The translations under genes and the position numbers were made by a program. Below, one piece after another: positions 9,422-24,124 of a DNA stretch of 64,000 nt (positions are counted from its first letter, which is position 1; the number at the start of each line of letters is the position of its first letter). Origin of the DNA: Capitella teleta (lineage: Eukaryota; Annelida; Polychaeta; Capitellidae); the NCBI GenBank assembly GCA_000328365.1, contig KB306105.1, positions 76,780-140,779 on the forward strand, read 5' to 3'. The notes under the pieces are model-generated. The model saw only the letters and a program-made list of their open reading frames with translations, was not told where the DNA came from and ran no database searches.

Positions 9422-12400
9422 GAATATGCATGACCTTTAAGTCTGACGAATGCGGGTCTCTTAAAGCGCGGCACGAGATAAAATTCCTCGCATGGCGGAA
9501 CGAGTCGAAAGAGGATCTCTCGAAGTGAACGCTGCGCCTCACACTTCAAAGACGCAAACGTCTGGTAAAAGAATCTCACGCGTAATTACGTTGATTATCA
9601 CGATAATCCATTTTCGAAATCATAACCGAAACTCACAAGAAATTTAAATATCTGACGAGTTTGTGTTAACAAAATAGACATGATGATGACCTATTGTCGG
9701 AGTTTCTTTAGAAGCAATTATGTGTTGCGTTTATTCCCCCCTCGAGCGTTGTCAATAAATGTGTTCGGGTCGGCTCCATGACTTTTCAACAGCTACTAAC
9801 AAATACTCAATCACGGCAGAATCAAACACTTGACGCAGCCGCTTGTCGTCTGCTGTCGTCGACTACTTCCACTCGTAGAACACTGACTTCTTACAAGACT
9901 TCGGTTCGGATCTACCAGGAGAATGCGCGCAAAGCCGTGATAGGTATTCTCAATTGATATTCGATATTCAGATTGGCTCCCTTTTGTTACAAGTGTCAAC
10001 CTTGAGTATATATAACTTAGAGCCGTGAGAACCGAGTATTGCATACTTTAGTGTAGCACATAACCAATGGATTTAATGCTATTCCGGAATGAAAAAAAAT
10101 GTGACCACAAGATAGGTAGAAATAGCGGGGGCAATGAGAGCAATGAAACGGAAGTGTCAATATAGCGATTGGATAAGATCGTAGCAACTCCCACGAACGA
10201 ATGTGATTCAGAAGCGAATACTTCGGGCTGCCTACTCGGTGCTTGTTGACAGAAGTGAAGTGTTTTTTCGGTTTACAGGAAGAGAGCAGTGACTTTCGTG
10301 GTTCCGGGAACGTGCAGCATGAAACTGAGACCTGCATTGTTGCGTAATCGTTCATCAGGAAATAATTACGCTAAGTTAACAAGTGATTACCTACTGGCGG
10401 AGGAAAAATGACACATTAAACGGAGCCAACTATAAACATTAACATTGTTAATGAGTGTGTTTGAAACTCACATGAAAACACGCAATTATGAGTAAATTAC
10501 ATGCATTTAAAATAAAGCAAATATGGTCACGCAATGTGCCCAGTGTTTATGCTAATGTCATTAGCACCAAGAGAGGCTGATGTCCATCCCTCGATGACCC
10601 TAACTGACACTCGGCACCGGACAATTGGTCCTTTCATGGGCTACCGAATGACCACCCTTAACCAGCCCACCTGTACTCGCTATAAGTTGGTCTCCGGCGG
10701 CCCTGGTAACTGGTAACATGCCCATCATCCTCTTACGCGCCTCTTGTGTTGAGGATTATTCCCACCTGACACCGAAAAGCTCAAATTAATGACGTCATAT
10801 GTGACGTCATCTGGAAAATCGTCAAGTAACAAATTAACTTGTATGACGGCAATAACAAATCCATGGATGTCGCTGATTTCGCAACGATTTCAGGATGCAC
10901 CTTCAAGTAGTATCAGTATATCAGAGCTTGTACAGCATATTGATGATTTATAAATTCCCAAATATGTACATGTAGTAACATTTGTATGAACCTGCATGTA
11001 TATAAATAAATTGATCAATCTGTTTCGCGTGCTTAAAGCATGTGTATACCCTTTACTGTCCGCATCGTGTTAATCCAGGTTATATGTCTGTAAAGAATAA
11101 TAGCACACATATATAGCATCAGTTACTTACACAAAGGTGAATACAAGTTTAATATTTCACATTGAGCACAAATAATATCAAAATTCAATTTACAATTAAA
11201 ACTACGCTTCCAGTATTGAAATCATGATTACGGTGCCGTTACGCCAGGTATTTATTGGCGTCCATCCATCGATGTTACCTGCTTAAACACCTGTGTCAGC
11301 CTCCAGGGCTGGGTGGCCCGGAGGAGGTGAACTTCAATTGTGCGACAAACACGTGTTCTATGTTCCTTTTGGCACACCTGCAATCAGCTTTGATGAGCGA
11401 AAATGTGATTGTCTTTTTGAAGTTTTTATTGCCACGACATACGGGCGAATAAGGCATGCGATGCACGCTTGGTTATTGTCTTGAGGCTTTTGATATATAT
11501 ATTTTTTTATGGCGATGCGGGGAGATATGTCTATGTTTAATCTCATTTCAATCATTCTTGAACCATACACGCCAGAAGGGGATGTTCAGAATTGTCAAGT
11601 ATTTTCACTTTTGTGTGCACGTCAAGGTAGACGAGAGACACGTGTAAACACGACTTGACAGGAAAGAACATCCTCTCGGATACAGAAGAGGTTTGTTCAG
11701 GAATATGAACATGAGAGGTTTACTTGCAATGATGAGTTCAATAGTTCCTATGATACCTCAAAAGACATCTCTCAGAAATTGAGACACAACTGATAGAGTT
11801 TGTGCCTCAAGGCTACACAAAGCAACTTGTAATTTAGCCTTTGAGCAAGCTGAGCCAACATTCAAAGTATGTCTGAGATTTCACCTTTTATTAATTTACT
11901 CGCAAGCTGCCACCTCTTAAGTAAAGGAAAGCTCTCGAAGAATAGACCCACGGCTTCGGCGTTATATGGACTAATTGACTCCTTCCTTCCAAAGAGAGGT
12001 TTATTTTGCTTAAAGTGGTCGGTACTTGTCATGACAGAGCGAAATTTAGGCTTAACCGGCCACCCGTCATGTCTCGACCATGTTGCGTGTTACAGGACAT
12101 CAGTGTCTGGTTCAGACCATTACGATACTGTAAGACATACTATATGTCGCTTATGCCATTAAACGTAACACGTCAATGACATGCACGCCAACCCACATCT
12201 CTCACTCGTAAAATTCTCAGAATGTTTGTGCCGACAAATAAAACTATATAATTAATGTGAAATCGGTCTAAGTGAACTTTTAGCTCTGTAAACTGAAATT
12301 CTATCCCATAAAGTAAAATTACGTCGTTCTTTATAACTACAGTCGCCCTATATGATATAAAGGACCTTAAGTATATGAGGGGGAATCGGAGGTGAATTGT

Positions 12401-15400
12401 GGTTCTATGTTTTGAAGATGGGGCGTCTTCTGTCAGTCGGGTTCGTCGTGTCTGTCAGTCTGAGTTACATTGGTCCTGTCACTCATTGCTTCTCTCTCAA
12501 TATTTAACACCGATGAAAGAGTCTGAAGGGGACCCACTGAATGGAGTGAGATAGCAAGCAATTTGCGCTCTCCAAAAATACCAAAATTACGTGACTACTT
12601 TATTTCTCAGAGGTCTTCGGGAGATAATGCGAGATGTTATCCCATAATATATATCAAGTGGCGAATCATTTTTAGCTTCGATTAAATTTCCCACAAACAA
12701 TTAAAGGTAAAATGAAATAAAATGCGTTCTCGACAATTTGAGTAAACAATATAACTTGTGATATATCTCTCAAACCGGATACACGGCTGCCATGTTCTAT
12801 GCAGCTATAAATAAACCAATGGGGACAATATAATTGTGTTTATGCCAATTGCTACAATGGGAGAGTAACAATTTTTATTGTTGTTAAAATTTGCTTTTCG
12901 AAATACAGTAGCTGCGGGCTAACGTTTGTAATCCTAACCTCTTCTTTTTCTTTGAACTCCAAAGACACGGATATTGCTGACTTACAACTAATAACAGTGT
13001 TTCCTCGGGTTATCTAGTATTCAATACTGTGATTTTTCCTGGTAGAGACCAGCAATGTTTGTGCCAAGCTAAGGACTTATAGAGATCGCCCGATAATAGA
13101 GATACCTTGGATGGGTGCCCGTGGCTTATTGAACTATTTGAAGGCAAATACAAATTCGTGACGTCAGACAAGAGAGCTTGCACTGACAGACATGACTATT
13201 TCTGAAGCCAACGCGCGGAGAAGATCCACGAGGCACACCTTTGGCAGAAGGAGGTGTTTAACTTCAAACAAATACTGCCAAACAAACAGATCAATACTCT
13301 TGAACTCAATCCGAATATTATAATAAAACTCTACGAATATTTTGTTAGTGAACACTTTCTTATTATGTGAGAGTATTGTTAATATAAACGTAGCTTAAAA
13401 ATATATAACAGTGCCTCAATGGAGAGCACCCTCCTAGGGCTTTTATAACTGTTTATGAAAGGGGCTTTTCTTTGAAATTATACTCAGAAAGCCCACGTAC
13501 ACATACTGAATGATACTAAATTGTCTACGCCTATAATTTTAAGATTTTTTAAGATTTGTGGTATGAGATTTGGGGAAGGGGTGGGGACCTCCCCCTAGCT
13601 CCCCGTGGGCGCGCATGCGTGCAAGTGTTGCGTGAGGTAAGAATGAAAAGAAATCGGAAAATTGAAACTTAATCTCAGGTGGTTGCGGCACCTGCCGAAA
13701 ATGGATGAAATTCAATACCTGGACCAGAAGCTGCTCTCAACGTGATAAGTTTTTAACCAATTAAAAAGAAGAAGAAGAAAAAGAAAAAAGTGAACAAAAG
13801 ATTAGGACAAATCAGTCTTTAAAAAAAATCCCTAATTAATTTACTCCACGCTGTGAGGAAGGTAGCCATAATTACCCCCGCGCTGCACCAAAACAATAAT
13901 ATTTTCTTCTTTCCAGTTACAGGCAATTATGATTGAAGGCAAAGGGACTCAATAAAGAAGACTTAACGTGCGTGTATTTATTAAGAGAAAGGTAGAAAAC
14001 AGAGCTGTTAACAACTCCCCACTTTACGGCCTCTATATTTACGACTTTATAACGAGCGATAATACAGCTTATTGACCGACATTGTGTGATGGTTGCAGGG
14101 GAGGCATAAATGGGGTTGGGTTATAACTTATTCAAGAGCCCCTCACTCTAAAGTTTGACCTTTTTTCATAATTACGAGACGTAAACATGGAAATTGCTTC
14201 CCAAGTACTTTCTGAAAGCTGACCATTATGGAAAACCAAGATCGATATATAAATATGCGTATGGTAAACCGAGAATGACAGGTGTAGATAGCAATGTGAT
14301 GGATTTTGAATATATTATAAAAGAACAATACTTGGTAAAGGCTTTGTATAGTTACGTCATCAAAGGTGAGGCGTGAAACTGAGACGGAATGTGTTGGGAG
14401 GAGTTGTTTTATTGGAGGCAGAGGTGTTGGGATGTCGTGTGAAAGGCGAGAAGAAGAAGAGAGAAAAAGACATGTGACGAATGAGGGGGTTTAGGGTAAT
14501 TGAATTCATTAAACACGTCGTGGCGGTGGATCCCCTGCGACAGAACACAAGGACACAGTTGTAATTAAGCAATTGACGGTGTTAATTTCTCCCCAGGAGC
14601 TGATTATATGACGTCACAATTCCTTTTTTTTTATTTTCCTTTAACAAATACCATCGCACACACAATCGCACATACGAATCTTCTGCCATCGATGCGATGT
14701 TTAAAACTTTGATATCTGAGAAGCTGACACCACGAGTTCGTTGCTTCAAAAATCAAACCATCGTTGCCTTTTGACCCCCGAGAACAACCTTCCGCCGCGG
14801 CCTGTAATGATTTATGAGCTACACTCTCACTGGCTTTGAGTAAACAGGAGACGGCGAATGTTTTGAAACCTCTGGCGCACCAGTTTCTACAAACTGGGAT
14901 ATCATATCAGAGGTACTTTGACAGTTTTCCGCCAACTCCCTCGGTGAGTCTATTCGCAGCCTGCGGCGTCCCATCTGCTCGAAGCCATATACCTGGTCGG
15001 CCGCACGTTCATTACATCGACGTGGGGCTGCATATGGCGGCGTATGAGATGGAATCGGATGATGGATCACTCGCTATAGGAACTCAACGCACATTGAAAT
15101 GCACAGGATTCTGGATAAATCCCTAAGGGATCAGGGGAGCTTCTTTGTGGACCTAATAGTCAAGCCTTTTCACCCTGAAAAAGACGGAGACAAAACGCAC
15201 CCCTGGGAAGAAGGGGTTGCCATAGTTACGACTCCTATTGATGCTTCTGTATACTTGTCTTTTCATAAGCCGTAAGGCACTTTTGGAAGTAATCAAGGAT
15301 TGACCAATGAATATATAACAGCAATAACCCCTCAGGGTTGAGTAATGATTGACAACTGATCGTTCAACAGCCTCTTTCCTCTCTCCATTCTCTTTTTCTC

Positions 15401-18400
15401 TCCTTGGCAGAGAATTACCTTTCTTTCTCTGCCAAAATATTGGTCTTCGCTTGATCTATATATCGTCGTAATTCACAGCACGAGGACGCCAAAAGCTTTC
15501 CTGACCATAAATCGATACAAAACACGGATCTGGAGTATTCCGGATCGATCTTGGCAAGAGTAATCCACTCTTTAATTATCCTTTACACGCTTCTTTCTTT
15601 CATCCTTTTCACAACAGTGTTTTTATTTCACTTTTTATATTTTAAAGTGTGACAGATTTAAATTGGGGTTCGTGGGTTAAGAGGCGATAGATAATTCAGC
15701 GGAACTTTAATGGGTTTCTTGGCGTGAGGAATGGATAAATTGCATTCGAGATCAGGTAGGCTTTTCACAGGTATGTCGATGACAGATGAGTCGCTATACA
15801 GTTGGCAATTCAGGATGCTGACTGACATCGTTGGAACGGGGTGTTTTCATCACCAGAAGAAAGGTTTTTTTTTTTGTGCCGCGGCTGAAGGTTCCAATTT
15901 TGAGTTATAGGCACCATTATCCATCAAGGAGTACAAACAAAACCACCAAATTACAAAGGACAAATGGAAATCCATTTAGCGTTGATTGATATATGCAAGA
16001 TCAGGTGCGAAATTATCATTGAATGATTACAAAAAGGCGTTGCCGCCAATTAACACAAGGCTTTTTTTGCTGGCAAACAAGAGATCAATTGCTGGTTTCA
16101 GCTCACCTATTTGAAGCTTAATCCAAATATGCACTGATCGTTAAGGAGCCGAAACGCCGAATGTCACGGCTGGCTGAGTGGAATGCGCTATAAGAAAAGC
16201 GGTTCTCAGCAGTAGCAGCAGCGGTGTGTCGCCGCTTGCGCTGTCGAACTTATGGAGCTAAGAAAAAGAAGGAAAAATTGCATTTCATTCGGAAACCGCT
16301 GCTGCTCCACTCTATAGGTTATGATGAATTTTGAGGCCTAAAAGGAATTGGTGAAATGCTTTTTATATGAAATATGAATTTTATGTGTGGTGAGAACCCT
16401 TATGTAATTACACATACTTTTTGATGGTGCATGTAAGTGCACTGACACGATGATTCAACCGCAAACATATGCGGTAGCGTCAAGTGTATTGCAATTATGG
16501 CGTTTATCTGAATTCGTATTTTCGTTCCCACGACAATATTTTTTTTTTTCTAACTACAATAATATAAAACAACTTCAAGTATCACTATATCAACCATGAA
16601 GCGCTGTATAGGGAAGCCATATCAATATCTCCGGTCAGCGCCCGAAATGAATAATAAAACTAGGGGTCAATTGCTTTGACAAAATCACTCAAGTAGAGTT
16701 CGTGACATGAATGTTGATCTCGGACGAGATGGCATCCTTTCCTCGGCTGAAGCTTGATCTCTGTTTGATCAGCATCTTGTGTACTTAGGCGCTTCTCACT
16801 TCGGCGTCCTCGATGACCTTCAAGAAAGTAAAGGTCACGCGGAAAAAGACGAAACGCCAATCAAAGTTAACGATGCCAAAAATGACAGCTTCTTATGAGC
16901 CGTCTGTCAATCTGAAGTCGATTCTTCATCATCCCCCAGAAGCCCTTCGTTAAGCTTGTCACTTTTCCTAAGACAAAACCGTCTAACTCCTGAAGACTTC
17001 ATTCCAGAAAATCATGTAGCATTATAGCATAGATCATAATATATGGAGCCAACCACATCAGGTCACATATATGCTTGTATTACAGCAAGTCGGACGTTGA
17101 ATTCCGAATGGAGGTTGCGATATAAAAAGCCAATCGTCGTGGCTTGACAGGTAAAATTGCACGTTGTCTATTTTGTGTACAATGGAAGTCCAGGAATCTA
17201 ACCTATGGTTTAGGATTCCGGAAAAATGGAAAAGCAAAAAAGCTCGTATAAAGGGCTTTCATGAGATCACGACGGGTGAGCGGTCATTTATATGTATTTG
17301 AGAGGTGAATAATGGGGTGGACACTGGGCAGAGTAAGAAGAGGGCAATTTGGACGGGTAGGAGGGTCACCGTCTATGCTTGGTTGAACGCCAAAAGAGGT
17401 ATTCAGAGCGCGGTTAAACGATTCGTGAGATTCACTGAATATGCACTTAAGAACCTTTGTGTCATTCTGGGTGTGTATAGATTGTAGATTCCTGGGAATG
17501 GAGGTTGAGTAAACGGGGTTAAGGGTTTTGGGAATTGTTGTCGCTACTTTGTTCCAAAGAAACCAGATCACCAGGATCAATCATTTGTACCAGATTCGGC
17601 TGTCATCGATCGGGTGATATTTCATGATTTTGAGAGAATTTTTGATTGATTTTTGTTTATAGAATGATTCTCAATACGGGGCTAATAATCTATTGGTTTA
17701 CTTTGCTCTCCCTTGAAGTTTAGCGTGCTAGTCGTGGTGGAAGATATATTGTGATAATTCTTAAGACAGAATACATTCTACCGATGACAAACGCAGCCGG
17801 AAACAGGCGCATAGTGAAGGTCCTTTTCCATCACTACGAATAGCATGCGACACGCGTGCGGAGAGACGCATGTCGCTTCCACTTGACGCAATTAGCCAAA
17901 AAATAGTCAACGAAAAATACTGCGAATATGAAAAAATAACGAGTACAAGAAAGAATATTGCGTGAAATAGCTTACTTAAGGGCGGAGATTTTCTCGCTTA
18001 GGCTAAGGTCTCGTACTCATCTATAATGTCTGTCATTCCAGGCATACACGAACATAAACTCAATTTTTAAAGTTGAAAAATTATTAGCCAGTCTGCTTAA
18101 AATACAAAGTTTACCATTAATTGCGGAACATTAAAAACGTCAACATCATGTCTATATTATAAAATGAATGTTCAGTGCAGAAATAAATTCTTAATAAAAT
18201 ACTATGATCACCTGAGAATGTGGATAAGAAAAATATTCTTGCAGCTACATCAAACATTGATCAAACAATTAGAAGCGTCTAAAGTTAAGGGTTTCGTACA
18301 TGGCACAACCCCAAACGTGTAGTAAACTAAACTCTTAAACTCTAGATAAATTAGTTAGAAATTGGATACTCAAAATACACAACATTTTGACGTGGAAAAA

Positions 18401-20000
18401 GAATGCAGAACATGGGTCAGGTATGGAGGTGAAATCTATTTTTCAGAGCCGAAGATTCATCAAACGTCCCTTGAGGCAGAAAATGAATGAAGTTGTCAAA
18501 AAAGTTCTGATCTCACAATCGGAAGGAGACGCAGATGAACTCTGTTTGACAACCTGGACGTCTGTAAGGTTTTCTCAGCCCTCGGGTATACAGGTGATTA
18601 ATCAGGTTGTTATCCAGAAAGGAATTTAAAGGGCATAGGATAGGTATAAATTATTAATGCATGTAATAATCGTATACTAACAGTTACCCATGCAAAGGAG
18701 GTATGAGCAGGCAGCCATGTAAAATATACATATATACATTTATATATTTATGTTTCAGCAGTCGTAACAATTTTGCGTGTGCGTGTAATATAATTGAAGC
18801 AAGTGTCTCGTTTTGTGAGACTCACTTGCATGCTTGTATAATGTAAATTATGTTATACATTCTGGGATTGCATCAATTACATGAATACGCCCGCAGAGAT
18901 CATACATTATTATACAGATACTATAGACTCCAAATGATATGGGATAATTTTGATTGATTTGCACGAGCAATGTTCAGATTATAATATTTCCAGGTGACAC
19001 ATACTGGCGACCATTCCATAGGCCTATACATAGCTAGAGCGGATTCTACAAATAATATGACGAAGAATTTCAAGATTGGTTTAGCTTTAACAAAAGGAAG
19101 GAATTACCTTTAATGCGTGCACGAGGAAACGTTGCATCATATTCGAACTTTCATTCATTTTACGCCAGAGGAAATGTATATGCACTTGATGTAAAAATAG
19201 CACAACAGACATCAAAGAATAACGATCTAAATAACCAGCATTTGTAGGTTTTTGGACGATAATGATTTGCTATATAGGCTAAATAAACAACTAACTGGTG
19301 CAATTACATGGAATGGCGTTGTACTCGCATCATTTATAAGACAGAAAATTCCTCCTAATATAAACACGCCTTAAGTTCGACCGAAATTTATCGGGGCGAC
19401 GTGCAGAGAAGCTGAATAATGGCGAAAGTTGGGGTTCTCCCGAATGCCTGTTTACTGGGGAATAAGGCATAGGCACAGGGCAGCGAGGGATACAGATATT
19501 ATGATGAATGAGACGCAAATGGGCGTCGCATGTTGAAGATCTTGTTGACTGTGTTGGCGGTATACAAGCACGGTGGTGACGGCAGGGCGGGGTTGGAGGG
19601 TAAGATGTGGAGCCCCTTGGGGTGTAAGGACAGTCCATAGACCAGGTCAAGCGTAGTCTTAGACAGGACAAGCTGCCTCGGAGGAATTCGGCTCGGCGTA
19701 CTGGTAACAGAAAAAAGGTGGAAGGGTCATAAAAAAACGTCTCAAGAAGCACATCTCAGCCCATCGTGGATGCAGGAAGGGGATTCTTTGGGGGCTATAT
19801 GGCCTAAATCAAGCAAAAGGAAGGGAGTAATTGGGTTACAGCCGCGGAAGAACACTACGCGCATGAATACCGGGCACGTGATGAAACAAGTGCCACCCCA
19901 CAAAGGGCTGTTTCACCCCTTTTACCCTGGCTATTTGCCTTTTCTTAACTGCCCATAGCGGTCAAGACATCGGAGGAAAGAACAGGAATCAAGAATGAGA
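9422..20000. other. Protocadherin upstream region; no gene recognised
   Basis: It should contain the protocadherin promoter and any 5' non-coding exons, which I cannot place. A TATATATA on the minus strand near 10003-10012 is one weak core-promoter candidate. CREs occur at 10790, 10802, 13159 and 14609. Open frames here are short, lack domains and overlap on both strands, as expected of non-coding DNA. Confidence 0.55.
10790..10809. promoter_or_regulatory. Paired CRE palindromes upstream of the protocadherin
   Basis: Two perfect TGACGTCA sites at 10790-10797 and 10802-10809, 12 bp apart start to start (close to one helical turn), about 1.4 kb upstream of the protocadherin ATG. The spacing and position make this the best candidate CREB/ATF element for that gene; the transcription start itself is not located. 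Confidence 0.45.
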
Positions 20001-20034
20001 CAGGAGTGGTCAGCGTCCGTGGCCCATACGTCAT

Positions 20035-20046
20035 GGTCACGTGACC
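20035..20046. promoter_or_regulatory. 12-bp palindromic E-box GGTCACGTGACC
   Basis: Perfect palindrome containing GTCACGTGAC, the optimal USF/TFE-type E-box. It is isolated in gene-free sequence. A similar GTCACGTGAC is at 36589-36598. Confidence 0.35.
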
Positions 20047-21788
20047 AGCATAGCGCAGACGCAGGAAGTAAGTGTCCGTGAGGAGGGCGTATTTTTAGAT
20101 GAGGTATGCCTCTTTAAAAGAGGCCACACTCCCTTTGGTATCCGTAATGGCGAGCGGGGCGACCCTAAAAGTCGAGATAACACGCGGTCAGGTCACGCTG
20201 CGAGGTCAAGAAAAACTCAATCAGAAAACAATCATAAGCGCTGCAACACGATACCCGTCTTGCTTCGTGTTCACGCCTCGTTCGCCTCAGAAGAAAAGGT
20301 TACAAGCGGCTACACATCAAAGGCTGATAATTAACACAATCAATGTTCTGCACGCGATTACGGCAAAGAGAAATTAGGACGCTGCAACTTGTGGCTAGAA
20401 ATCGGCATAGCTTCATTAAGCAAATATATAAAACGGAATTGACAGCTGACCTCGATTTGTAATATGCTATAGAAAGCAATGAAACCGACATTATTGGACA
20501 ATCGGAATAGACTTATGAGGCTGCTGATCAATCGATACTTTATGGTTGCACAATTGTAAATAAGCTGTATGTGCTTCAAATTAGGAAATTATGATTCAAT
20601 TAGCTGAAATTGATTATGCGCTTGAATGAATAATCGAAAGGTTAAAGATCGATGGATCAAATTGATTGATTAATTGACTGATTCATTGATTGACATCAGA
20701 GTACATGTACTTTCAATGAGGTCGTGTTTTCCAATTTCAGCAGGACCTACAAGAGCCCTGATCTGGGTAATCGGGGTGAGAGGGAGATCAGAGGGCGGGG
20801 TCATCCATCGAAGTGACAGGGTCCAGGGCTATGGCGCCCCCAAGAGGAAGACAGAGGAAGCTCTAGCTTTATTGCCGGCGCAGCATTTCTCTTCGATTGA
20901 TCTTGTGAAGGACATGCGCACCGGTAATTGTCGACTGACTGACCCAGCAGCCGATGTCCAGCAGGAGACCCCGGAGCGTCCATTTCGAGTGACCATTTCC
21001 TGGTCATCGCAGGGAGGAAACTGCTGACCAAGCAGCTTTGAAGACTAATTCTCCTAAAGGGGTTTAACAGTCGCTGAGTGGGACGACTTGACAACACTGA
21101 CCTGATGACATTTCTGATGAGGTGTCCAGTCAACCGGTCAGCTATGTGTGCGACATATCCTCCGCTGAAATATAGCGTCATGAGAGCACTTATTGGCCGT
21201 GCTCAAGCCGAATGCGTGCAGCTATGTTCGACTGTACATGTCATCCCTTCATGGCAGACAACCGCGACGAAAACTCAAGATTTCCCCAAAGACTCTTCTC
21301 CCATAAAACTCCGCTTTGTCCTCGGACGCATTTTACACCACTTGGCAGTGAACGGAATCACGAGAATTAGCAGTACATACACCTACAAGGTACTATATGT
21401 AGTACAAGAAATGCAAGCGCTACAAGCACTGCTGTGTATACAATGGGCACATCAAAGTGAATGAACACTGAAGTAATAGAAACGATGTCAAAATCCCAAT
21501 ATTTGGACAAACTGCGGCATTCAACCTCCAGCTGAACACAAAAGCGATTTTCAATGCGGATCATCTATTATTAAAAAGTATATGAGAGGTGGTTGAATGA
21601 ACATGTTGTCACCATTACTGACATCAGGGACTTGTGTAAATAGGTTCTGTAAAGAACGTTCGAATTGGGATCCATACTTCACTGGGATCACAACAACATA
21701 GTCAGGCAAGGGTATTAGCACCGAACTCTTTGCCGACCTGGATGGTTCGTCCCCATCCATCATTGAAGGTCTTATCAGAAGAACATCA

Positions 21789-21858
21789 TGACGTCACTAA
21801 AAGGTCACAAGGTCAACTCCCAGGGTCATCACGTGATGAGACGGTGACTGATCACGTG
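21789..21858. promoter_or_regulatory. CRE plus two CACGTG E-boxes
   Basis: TGACGTCA at 21789-21796, then a perfect 14-bp palindrome TCATCACGTGATGA at 21826-21839, then ATCACGTGG just after, all within 70 bp. Two AGGTCA-like half-sites lie between them. Confidence 0.35.
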
Positions 21859-23714
21859 GCATCTCGGTCATTTATCCATAATTGAAAAGCAAAGGCATGT
21901 GAAGAAACGAAAGCCCAAAGCAACCAGTTTGTGGAGGCATTATAGTGTGATTACCTATTGGGGGCGAGGGTGGATACCCCACTGATATATCATTGTATGC
22001 ATATGGTACGGGTGCACTGCACGTGTGGCTATATGCTGTGTGGTATAATTTAGGCAAATCAACTGCAATAAGCATGCGTGGATATATAGGATGTATATAA
22101 GTTATGAGTTAAGTTAACAATATCCAAGAATTCACTGCGTAAGGCGGATTGACAATTCCCCCAACGCCATAGCATTGTGTGATTGCACTGGATGAGCGAC
22201 ACCCAGAGATCCTCCCCCTCTTTCCTCTTATCGACGGATCCCAGTGGTTCGTTATCCAGCATGGTGCAATCATTAAACATAGACAGTAACACACAGCACC
22301 CGGCCTTCTGAATTGCAGTGGATTTGGACAGTAGCATGAGGCCGCATAGTAATCTAATTTACGAGTACAGCATCGATCCCAAGAGGTTTCAATTCCCAGA
22401 ATGCAACAATCATGTCCGTGTACTAGTATACAAGCGTAGATGCTAAAGAACCTTGTAAACGACGGTTTTTGGTCGTTTATAATGCTCGTTGGGAAGGGCG
22501 GCTTTTTAATGCACACAAGCAGGGTGCGGGGCCCAATCAAGAAGCGATCTCACTTAGAGGAGGTTGCAGTTGATCCCTGGACAGAAGAGATAACAAGAAA
22601 GGACCAAAAGGGAGGACACCCGCTTTGCCGTCTGCGTCATCAATTATGTAGGCAAGGCGCTGGTAGCTTCTTCCCATCTCCTCCACGGGACATGGAAGAT
22701 TATGCCTCCCTCATGCAAGCAACGAGGGTACGAGACAGCAAGGTAATGAAGGAGTTTGTATACAGCATCACAGGGATCTAATGCTAATACAAACACTAGA
22801 TTTGATTTCTCTACCTATTGTATATATACAATGGGTTTGTGAAAGGGTAGCTGCATTATATGTTAAGGGTAAACCTGACCCAGCGAGGCCAGAGTCATCA
22901 AAACAACATGATACATAATGCAGGGCTTTATGGGTAATCATACACAGAAGTGATATATAAATAAGCGAAAAGAGGGGTGAATGCATGAATATTGCAGTCG
23001 AGCAATCTTCCCCCAGGGATCACTTTCTCCTTTAGGCCAATTTCCCTGCTTTGTGCGGTTGCCACAAATCCCGCGCTTGGTGCCTCAATTCTCACAAAGC
23101 AAATTGTATAATTGGCGAGTTAATTATTCAGGTGAGAACTTGTAAGACTTCTTTGATTGTGTGCATGTCGTAGTAGGGATTCCTTTGAATATGACGTCAC
23201 CAGAGGCACATCCAAGAGCCCCCATTATCTAATACTAGAGTATTCATCCAGAAAAGATGTGAACTTGATTGTGATTATGAAACCTGCCAATAATTCTCAC
23301 AGGGACAACGACAGCCACTGTCCAAAGTTTGACCTCTGATGTGTCGATTTCATAACCTCAATTATGCAAATTGCTAGATCTTCAATAATATTTGATGGAT
23401 GATTCAGACAATACCAACGTATGGCTCTTGCGTTGAGCGAGTTGCATGGATAGTTCGTCGAAATGAACACAATTTCGAGGCATGGAGTGTATCCATCAGG
23501 CGGGATTATGTGAGATATATATTGTGAGAGGTTTTGTGTGTCGGATGGCATCAGATTGCGTGGCTGTTCTCTGCATGGTTATACGTGAGATTTATAGCTT
23601 CAATAACCTCACACAGAGCTACTTTAGGTATAAGGGCGTGTTGCATTTCATAATACATCTCTTGTATCATTCCATGTCATAATTATAGTTTTATACTTTA
23701 GCGTTAATACATTC

Positions 23715-23730
23715 TATATATATATATATA
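23715..23730. repeat. (TA)8 microsatellite
   Basis: Sixteen bases of alternating TA in AT-rich sequence. Confidence 0.85.
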
Positions 23731-24077
23731 GTAATTATATCCATTACCAGCAAGAATAGGTATCAAGCCTTGGCTAATAGGGTTATGTCATATATCCCGC
23801 TGAAGAAAAAAATGCATGATAGAAATATAAAAACGAGTGACATAGGAATTTTTTTCAAAAATAAAAAATCCTAATGAAAGTCTGCTTATAGGATTAATCC
23901 ACGGTGTCAAAATCCGTGATGAGATCTAGATAAGTAGGTATAAAGTGGCTTACTCCCACGTTTCTCTTAGTTATTATTAAAGTGGTTTCCGCAACGTGTG
24001 ATTGAAGTGACACGTTTGCCCCATCTCACGATTGGCGGTCTTAATTCATTCGCTCCAAATTTCACAAAATACGTGCC

Positions 24078-24124
24078 ATCAAATGAGGTATCAAATGAGG
24101 CAAATGAGGTATCAAATGAGGTAT
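24078..24124. repeat. Minisatellite, 12-bp unit ATCAAATGAGGT
   Basis: About four tandem copies of ATCAAATGAGGT; one copy lacks two bases. It is short and located in gene-free sequence. Confidence 0.85.

Noticed and set aside
13006-13020. GGTTATCTAG, reminiscent of miR-9
   Set aside because: The seed bases before it do not match miR-9 and no precursor hairpin was evident.
18799-18829. Hairpin GCAAGTG...CACTTGC with an inner TCTC/GAGA stem
   Set aside because: The stem is short with a bulge and there is no similarity to a known microRNA or structured RNA.
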